DNA from: Algoriphagus aestuariicola
GTDB taxonomy: Bacteria; Bacteroidota; Bacteroidia; Cytophagales; Cyclobacteriaceae
NCBI RefSeq assembly: GCF_017254835.1
Contig: NZ_JAFKCW010000004.1
Span: forward strand, 62,001-126,000
Direction: 5' to 3'
Length of the DNA: 64,000 nucleotides
Shown here: positions 58,935 through 64,000 of the stretch, piece after piece
Layout of the letters: the number at the start of each line of letters is the position of its first letter
Position numbering within the stretch: the first letter of the stretch is position 1
Program-made: the position numbers and the translations under genes
The notes under the pieces: model-generated
Told to the model about the DNA's origin: nothing
Database searches by the model: none
Seen by the model: only the letters and a program-made list of their open reading frames with translations

Positions 58935-60158
58935 TTATTTTCCTTTTTCTCCTATCGAGATCATCGCGCATCTAAAGCCGATGTTGTTCGTAGCAGAGTC
59001 TTGGTGCATAAATCTTCTGGTACCTGGAGCAAGCCAATAGGCTACGTCTTTCCAAGATCCGCCTTTGTAGACGCGTATCTCGTCGGTAAACATAGAAGTT
59101 TCATAGTTTTCCTCTTCGTCATAAACACCGTCTTTTCTCAATGGGTTGAGATCGTCGGCATCCTGGAAGGTAAGCGGACGATAAATGTCATATACCCACT
59201 CGTTCATATTTCCAGCCATGTGATAAAGGCCGAAGTCATTTGGAGCCATGTCATAGACGTTGGTTGGCAGAATATCGCCATCATTTCTCTGATTGCCAGA
59301 GATACCGGCGTAGTCACCACGACCTCTTTTGAAGTTGGCCAAGAAATCTCCCTGCTTTCCTTTGCGCTTCACGTTGTAAGGATTTCTAACGCCGCGTCCA
59401 TCCCATGGATAAATCCGTCCATACTCCTGGTTTTCATCCAAATATTGGGTACCGATCATAGCCTTCGCCGCGTATTCCCATTCTGCTTCGTTTGGCAGTC
59501 TGAAATCGGCCATTGCCACACCACGCTCAATCAGTTGATTTTTGGTAAACGAAGAGTCGATACCTCGCTCTTCTCTGACCAATTCCTGGACAAACTCAGT
59601 TCTCCACTTCGCGTAGACATTAGCTTGGGTCCATGATACCCCGGCTACAGGGTAGAAATTGAAGCCAGGAAATCTGAAATAGTAAGACTGGTAAAGGTCA
59701 TTGAACGACATGGCGCCAGACCAGACATTTTCGGAAGGCTCAAGTTTCAAGAGTGAGTCAGCGCTCACCTTCTTCTTCATGTCAAAAAGGAATTCCCGGT
59801 AGTCATTGTTGGTGATCTCCGTTTCATCCATGTAGAAATTTGCAATAGAAACTGTTCTCTCCAAGTTGTCGCGGAAGGCCATTACGTCTTCCTCTTGAGA
59901 TCCCAAAACCGTTCTGCCGCCTTGGATAAACTTGAGGTTTGGCCCAGGAATCTGCTCTGCTTTCTTGGAAACAAAGAACTTGGTCGAGTCATTCTCCTCA
60001 AAGGAAAACTCCGCACCGGTGGTGGCGCTTTTTTTCCCAGGATCGTTAGCTGTTCGGCGACCGTAGCCAGGCGTTTTGTTACAGGAGGACAAAACAGAGG
60101 CGGAGGCCAGCAAAATTGCCATCGCCCACATTCCCCAAGATTTGTTATTCAGACTCAT
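58935..60158 (-). CDS. gldJ: Gliding-motility lipoprotein, GldJ/GldK type (SUMF1 fold)
   Basis: 407-residue lipoprotein (signal ends VLSSCNK). A formylglycine-enzyme-like SUMF1 domain covers about 70-400: FIQGGRTVLGSQEEDVMAF, FYMDETEITNNDYREFLF, PVAGVSWTQANVYAKWRT, RLPNEAEWEYAAKA, NMNEWVYDIYRP, VYKGGSWKDVAYW and GFRCAM. GldJ and GldK share this fold and both are needed for gliding and type IX secretion in Flavobacterium. gldK is usually followed by gldLMN; here the next gene is a peptidase behind a terminator, so GldJ is the better guess. The catalytic cysteines of true FGE are not evident. Confidence 0.82.
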   Translation of the reverse strand: MSLNNKSWGMWAMAILLASASVLSSCNKTPGYGRRTANDPGKKSATTGAEFSFEENDSTKFFVSKKAEQIPGPNLKFIQGGRTVLGSQEEDVMAFRDNLERTVSIANFYMDETEITNNDYREFLFDMKKKVSADSLLKLEPSENVWSGAMSFNDLYQSYYFRFPGFNFYPVAGVSWTQANVYAKWRTEFVQELVREERGIDSSFTKNQLIERGVAMADFRLPNEAEWEYAAKAMIGTQYLDENQEYGRIYPWDGRGVRNPYNVKRKGKQGDFLANFKRGRGDYAGISGNQRNDGDILPTNVYDMAPNDFGLYHMAGNMNEWVYDIYRPLTFQDADDLNPLRKDGVYDEEENYETSMFTDEIRVYKGGSWKDVAYWLAPGTRRFMHQDSATNNIGFRCAMISIGEKGK

Positions 60159-60335
60159 ATTGTAATGTTTTGGTCTATTTCAGAATGCTAATATAGAAGC
60201 ATTGGAATCGACTTCCAATGAAATTCAATTTTCCGGAATTTACAAAACACCCCCAAATCGGGCGTATCGCGTAAATTCAGCAAAACCGCATATCGAAAAC
60301 GCAATTTTAATGCCAGTTAAATTTCCTTGAATTTT

Positions 60336-63300
60336 CTACAAATTCATTTCCGACAGCACCTTTTGTGCCTTATATACGGTCGGTACACCCTCAATTGTAA
60401 GAATCAAACGATTCTTGTGTTCTTTTATTTTACATTCTTTGGGATGTACTTGTGCATATTTCATGATTTGCCCAAAGACCGCCGAGGAATAGAAGTCGTC
60501 GCGGGTGGAGGGCAAAAGATAGCACTTCATTTGTCTTCCCTTCAAGACAAGCTTCTCTATTCCAAGCTTTTCTGCAAGCCAACGTAAACGAACGGTCTCC
60601 ATCAAGTCATTGACAGCCTTTGGCAATGGACCAAATCTATCCAAGAGCATCTTGGAAAATTTCTCCAATTCCTCCTCGTTTTTGATCCCGTCTAGCTTGG
60701 AATAAAGCCCTAGACGTTCACTGATATTGCTGACATATTCTTCCGGAATCAGCAGCTCCAAGTCGGTTTCGATCGTACAATCTTGCACCAGTACCTTTAC
60801 CTTTTCGGCTAGGTCTGTCTCAAAGAGCGCCGCGAATTCGTTTTCCTTCAGTTCCTGCACCGCTTCGTCCAGGATCTTGTGGTACATCTCAAAACCCAGA
60901 TCCGTGATAAATCCGCTCTGTTCGGCTCCGAGCAAATTGCCCGCACCGCGAATGTCCAAATCTTTCATGGCCACCTTAAAGCCATCCCCCAAGTCGGAAA
61001 ATTCTTCGAGGGTTTGAAGCCGTTTTCTCGCTTCGGCCGTCAAGCCCGACATGGGGCTGGTCAGGAGATAGCAAAATGCCTTCTTATTGCTCCTGCCGAC
61101 CCTTCCCCGCATCTGATGTAGGTCGCTCAAGCCGAACATGTGCGCTCGATTGATCAGGATGGTGTTGGCGTTTGGAATGTCCAGACCCGACTCGATGATG
61201 TTTGTTGAGACCAGCACGTCATATTCGTGGTTGATGAAATCCACCATGATTTTTTCGAGCTTTTTCCCATCCATCTGGCCATGAGCCCCGATGACTCGCG
61301 CATCAGGCACGAGTTTCATGATCAGATTGGCGATACTGTCGATTTCTCCCACTCTGTTGTGGACAAAAAATGCCTGTCCTCCACGACGAAGTTCGTAGGA
61401 TATCGCGTCTCGAATCACTTCTTCCTGAAAAGTTTGGACCTCAGTGGTAACGGGCTGTCTGTTAGGTGGTGGGGTAGCGATGACGGAAAGGTCTCGTGCA
61501 CCCATCAAGGAAAAATGGAGGGTTCTTGGAATCGGTGTGGCGGTGAGCGTCAACACATCTACGTTGACCCGGAGGTTCTTGAGCTGGTCTTTCACCTTGA
61601 CACCAAACTTCTGTTCCTCGTCGATGATCAGAAGTCCCAAGTCCTTGAAAACAATATCCTTGTTGACGATTTTATGCGTCCCGACCAAAATGTCGATCTC
61701 CCCAGTTTTGACCTGGGCTACGATCTCCTTGATTTCTTTGGCCGAACGGAAACGGTTGATATACTCGACCTTTACCGGAAAGTTTTCAAGCCGCTCGCTG
61801 AAAGTCTGATAGTGCTGCATGGCCAAGATGGTAGTCGGAACCAACACAGCGACTTGTTTTCGGTCATTGACCGCCTTGAACGCAGCCCGGATCGCAACTT
61901 CAGTTTTCCCAAATCCCACATCTCCGCACACCAGCCGGTCCATAGGATAGGATTTTTCCATATCGCTTTTGACATCGCCGGTAGCCAAAGCCTGGTCTGG
62001 CGTATCTTCATAAATGAAGGAGGACTCCAACTCGACTTGAAGTACCGAGTCTCTCGTAAAGGCGAATCCGGGAGCAGTTCTCCGCTTTGCGTAAAGGTTG
62101 ATCAGATCCTTCGCGATGTCCTTGACCTGCTTTTTGACTCGGGACTTTTTGTTATCCCATTCCGGAGAGCCGAGTTTGGACATGGAGGGAAGCTGCCCCT
62201 CCTGTCCGGAATATTTGGAGATTTTGTGCAGAGAGTGGATGTTGACATAGAGGAGGTCGTCGTCCCGGAATACCAGCCGGATGGCTTCCTGCATTTTGCC
62301 GTTGATGTCCACTTTTTCCAAGCCAGCAAAGCGCCCGACGCCGTAGTCCACATGTACGATATAGTCACCCGGGTGGAGAGCTTTGAGCTCCTTGATGGTC
62401 AGGGCTTTCGATTTACTGGCCTTTGTCCGGCTTTTGTATCGGTGATACCGCTCAAAAAGCTGATGGTCGGTATAGCAAACCAATTTTGCCTGCCTGTCTA
62501 CAAAACCTTCCCGTAATCCCAAATGCATGCTCTGTACGTGCAAAGTAGGATCCAGTTCTTGGAAAATCCCCAAAAGCCGGTCGATCTGCTTTTCGTTTTC
62601 GGCGGTGATTAGGTTGGTGAACCCCTGCTTTTCGTTGTCGGAGAGATTGGTGACCAGGAGGTCAAAGTTCTTGTTGAACGAAGGCTGGGGTTGGCTCTCC
62701 CAAGCTATTTTGTTATCCGTCTTCAGGTAAAACTGCCTTCCAAACTCGATGGTGGAGAAACCCGCGACTACATCCGAAAAGTCCTTTCCACTGTCGAAGA
62801 GATCCGCCGGTTTTAGGAGGAGTTTTTCGGTGTGGCTTTGGGAGACGATTTGGAAAAATGCCTGCTCTGCCTTGTGGAAGGACTCAGTCATCACGTCCAG
62901 AGTCAGCTGGTAGTCTTTGAGCCAAATCATGGCCCCCTCGGGCAGAAAGCCCAAAAAAGACTGGCGCACCTCTTGGAGCAGCTTGGTTTGGACGTTTGGT
63001 ATCAGAGAAATGAGCTCCACATTGGCGATTGAGAGCTGGGTCTCGGGGTCAAATGTTCGGATGCTTTCAATCTCTTTTCCGAAAAGCTCCAGTCGGTAGG
63101 GATGCTCATTGCTGAAGGAAAAAACGTCCAAGATACCGCCCCGGATCGCAAATTGCCCAGGCTCGTAGACAAAGTCGGTTCTCTCGAAATCGTAGCTCGT
63201 GAGCACTTCGGTGACAAACTCCATATCGACCGACTCACCGACTCGCGCGGTGAAGGTGTTGTCGACCAGGGAACGTTTGTTGATCACTTTTTCATAAAGT

Positions 63301-63686
63301 GCCTCGGGATAGGTGATGACTATCCTAGATGTTCCTTTCGTTTCCAAAATCTGGTTGAGGATTTCGGCCCGGGTCAAGACGTTGGCGTTGTCCACCTCGT
63401 CATATTGGTAAGCACGCTTGAAGCTGCCCGGAAAGACTAGGTAGTCTTCGATTCCAAGGAGATTTTGCAGGTCAGAGTTCAGGTAGGCTGCCTCTTCCTT
63501 GTCTTGGGCGATGATCAGATGAAACCCGCCTTTTTTTTCAAAATAGGAAGCGAAAAGCACCATGTCCAAACTCCCGGAAAGACCCCGGAGTTGTAGTCGG
63601 AATTTTTCCTTGGAAGCTAGCTTTAGGGCGAGCGTCTGAAAAATCGGGTCGGACTGATAAATGGTAAGAAGGGACTGACGATCCAA
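60336..63686 (-). CDS. mfd: Transcription-repair coupling factor
   Basis: 1116-residue DNA translocase that removes stalled RNA polymerase at lesions and recruits UvrA. The UvrB-like N-terminal part is followed by the RNA-polymerase-interaction (CarD-like) domain (LHPGDYIVHVDYGVGRFAGL, about 430). The helicase core has Walker A GDVGFGKTEVA (about 590), DEEQ box, TATPIPRTLHFSLMG, STNIIESGLDIPNANT and QMRGRVGRS. The C-terminal TRCF domain (DIRGAGNLLGAEQSGFI) is complete. Length is normal for Bacteroidota Mfd. A -7 element TAAATTTG lies 33 bp upstream of the start. Confidence 0.96.
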   Translation of the reverse strand: MDRQSLLTIYQSDPIFQTLALKLASKEKFRLQLRGLSGSLDMVLFASYFEKKGGFHLIIAQDKEEAAYLNSDLQNLLGIEDYLVFPGSFKRAYQYDEVDNANVLTRAEILNQILETKGTSRIVITYPEALYEKVINKRSLVDNTFTARVGESVDMEFVTEVLTSYDFERTDFVYEPGQFAIRGGILDVFSFSNEHPYRLELFGKEIESIRTFDPETQLSIANVELISLIPNVQTKLLQEVRQSFLGFLPEGAMIWLKDYQLTLDVMTESFHKAEQAFFQIVSQSHTEKLLLKPADLFDSGKDFSDVVAGFSTIEFGRQFYLKTDNKIAWESQPQPSFNKNFDLLVTNLSDNEKQGFTNLITAENEKQIDRLLGIFQELDPTLHVQSMHLGLREGFVDRQAKLVCYTDHQLFERYHRYKSRTKASKSKALTIKELKALHPGDYIVHVDYGVGRFAGLEKVDINGKMQEAIRLVFRDDDLLYVNIHSLHKISKYSGQEGQLPSMSKLGSPEWDNKKSRVKKQVKDIAKDLINLYAKRRTAPGFAFTRDSVLQVELESSFIYEDTPDQALATGDVKSDMEKSYPMDRLVCGDVGFGKTEVAIRAAFKAVNDRKQVAVLVPTTILAMQHYQTFSERLENFPVKVEYINRFRSAKEIKEIVAQVKTGEIDILVGTHKIVNKDIVFKDLGLLIIDEEQKFGVKVKDQLKNLRVNVDVLTLTATPIPRTLHFSLMGARDLSVIATPPPNRQPVTTEVQTFQEEVIRDAISYELRRGGQAFFVHNRVGEIDSIANLIMKLVPDARVIGAHGQMDGKKLEKIMVDFINHEYDVLVSTNIIESGLDIPNANTILINRAHMFGLSDLHQMRGRVGRSNKKAFCYLLTSPMSGLTAEARKRLQTLEEFSDLGDGFKVAMKDLDIRGAGNLLGAEQSGFITDLGFEMYHKILDEAVQELKENEFAALFETDLAEKVKVLVQDCTIETDLELLIPEEYVSNISERLGLYSKLDGIKNEEELEKFSKMLLDRFGPLPKAVNDLMETVRLRWLAEKLGIEKLVLKGRQMKCYLLPSTRDDFYSSAVFGQIMKYAQVHPKECKIKEHKNRLILTIEGVPTVYKAQKVLSEMNL

Positions 63687-63718
63687 AAGCGGAATGGTTA
63701 TTAGTAAAGAAGAAGCGC

Positions 63719-63726
63719 CAAATTTA
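63719..63726 (-). promoter_or_regulatory. Candidate -7 promoter element (TAAATTTG) for mfd
   Basis: On the minus strand TAAATTTG matches TAnnTTTG, 33 bp upstream of the mfd start. The nearest TTG is 24 bp further upstream, a little longer than usual. Confidence 0.45.
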
Positions 63727-63808
63727 GTTTTTTTTGACCTTTGTCAGGATCAATTTTGAGTAATTGGTGTTTTTCTGAACCATGCCTCGGCCAAAGTGTT
63801 TTTGAAAT

Positions 63809-64000
63809 ATGCATCAAACGAAGGAACCCAAAACTTGGCTTCAGCGCCTAGAGAGCCTGCATCCCTATGAAATGTTGCTTTTTTTGGGGATGCTGAGCAG
63901 CGGCCTGATTTTTCTGTTTTTGGTGGTGGCGTTTCTCTATACTGGCATTGGTCAGCTGGCTGGCATGGGTCAACGAATGCCAGTGGCATTTCTGATTTCC
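63809..64000 (+). CDS. Cytochrome c oxidase subunit III-like membrane protein (3' truncated by window)
   Basis: The first 64 residues of a frame that runs off the window. It reads from MHQTKEPKTWLQRLE, then HPYEMLLFLGMLSSGLIFLF as a first membrane helix, then a second hydrophobic start near MPVAFLIS at the edge. The HPYxMLLxLGM and following helix recall Bacteroidota heme-copper oxidase subunit III. The call is based on one helix only, so it is tentative. It is divergent from mfd with 122 bp between starts. Confidence 0.55.
   Translation, partial: MHQTKEPKTWLQRLESLHPYEMLLFLGMLSSGLIFLFLVVAFLYTGIGQLAGMGQRMPVAFLIS

Noticed and set aside
58899-59636. 245-residue open frame on the plus strand
   Set aside because: Antisense to the Gld-type lipoprotein, which is well supported by SUMF1 motifs.
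61227-62516. 429-residue open frame on the plus strand
   Set aside because: It lies wholly antisense to mfd, whose motifs are complete. Long antisense frames are expected in genes of this base composition; no family features are visible.
1-64000. tRNA, rRNA, CRISPR, insertion sequence, prophage or integron
   Set aside because: I looked for tRNA-like T-loop motifs, spaced direct repeats with equal spacers, transposase motifs and integrase motifs. None convinced me; the 24-bp repeat at 36985 has no spacers and is coding-like.

Overview
The window is a 64 kb piece of a Bacteroidota chromosome, most like the Cytophagia (Cyclobacteriaceae/Algoriphagus type). The evidence is a PorP/SprF-type type IX secretion protein, a GldJ/GldK-type gliding lipoprotein, a TonB receptor with a carboxypeptidase-regulatory-like N-terminus, many lipoproteins with short Bacteroidota-style lipoboxes, LytS/LytTR signalling, and several promoters of the TTG / TAnnTTTG type. 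Housekeeping genes (rlmF, lysA, oxyR, uppP, mfd) are scattered through it. I saw no rRNA, tRNA, CRISPR array, insertion sequence or prophage. The taxonomic call is an inference from gene content.

Layout. 1-8.2 kb: end of a glycosyltransferase, an OsmC protein, rlmF, a SIMPL protein, an M14 carboxypeptidase, a dipeptide epimerase and a two-component pair. 8.2-16.8 kb: lysA, PorP/SprF, MscS, lipoproteins, a beta-propeller lipoprotein, an M28 peptidase and a GH43 enzyme. 16.8-21.7 kb: a TonB receptor, a TPR-like protein and a LytS/LytTR pair, preceded by three direct repeats at an exact 21-bp period. 21.7-30.1 kb: DUF4349, sugar isomerase-like, CDF transporter, DUF4251, a barrel-like protein and a large propeller-amidohydrolase. 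30.4-36.7 kb: two histidine kinases, three near-identical stand-alone receivers and a receiver-adenylate cyclase, all on the minus strand. 36.7-37.4 kb: an AT-rich, gene-poor island with a 24-bp tandem repeat and small ORFs. 37.4-42.0 kb: a three-gene 2-oxoacid:ferredoxin oxidoreductase operon with a GltD-like flavoprotein. 42.2-53.5 kb: a second M14 peptidase, an OhrR-like regulator, a double thioredoxin-fold lipoprotein, a Gfo/Idh/MocA enzyme, OxyR, NlpE between two TonB-C/TPR paralogues, VOC/DUF1569, and a small regulator with its own palindromic operators. 53.5-64 kb: a DUF4139 protein carrying a SusC-like N-terminal module, uppP, an S9 peptidase, the Gld lipoprotein, mfd and the start of a Cox3-like gene.

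Most worth following: the kinase/receiver/cyclase cluster (30.4-36.7 kb), the DUF4139-SusC domain chimera (53.5 kb), the 21-bp-period repeats upstream of a TonB receptor that shares its locus with a LytTR regulator, and the duplicated GTTTACAATGTAAAC operator around a winged-helix regulator (52 kb). Product names rest on family motifs read by eye; no database search was run.
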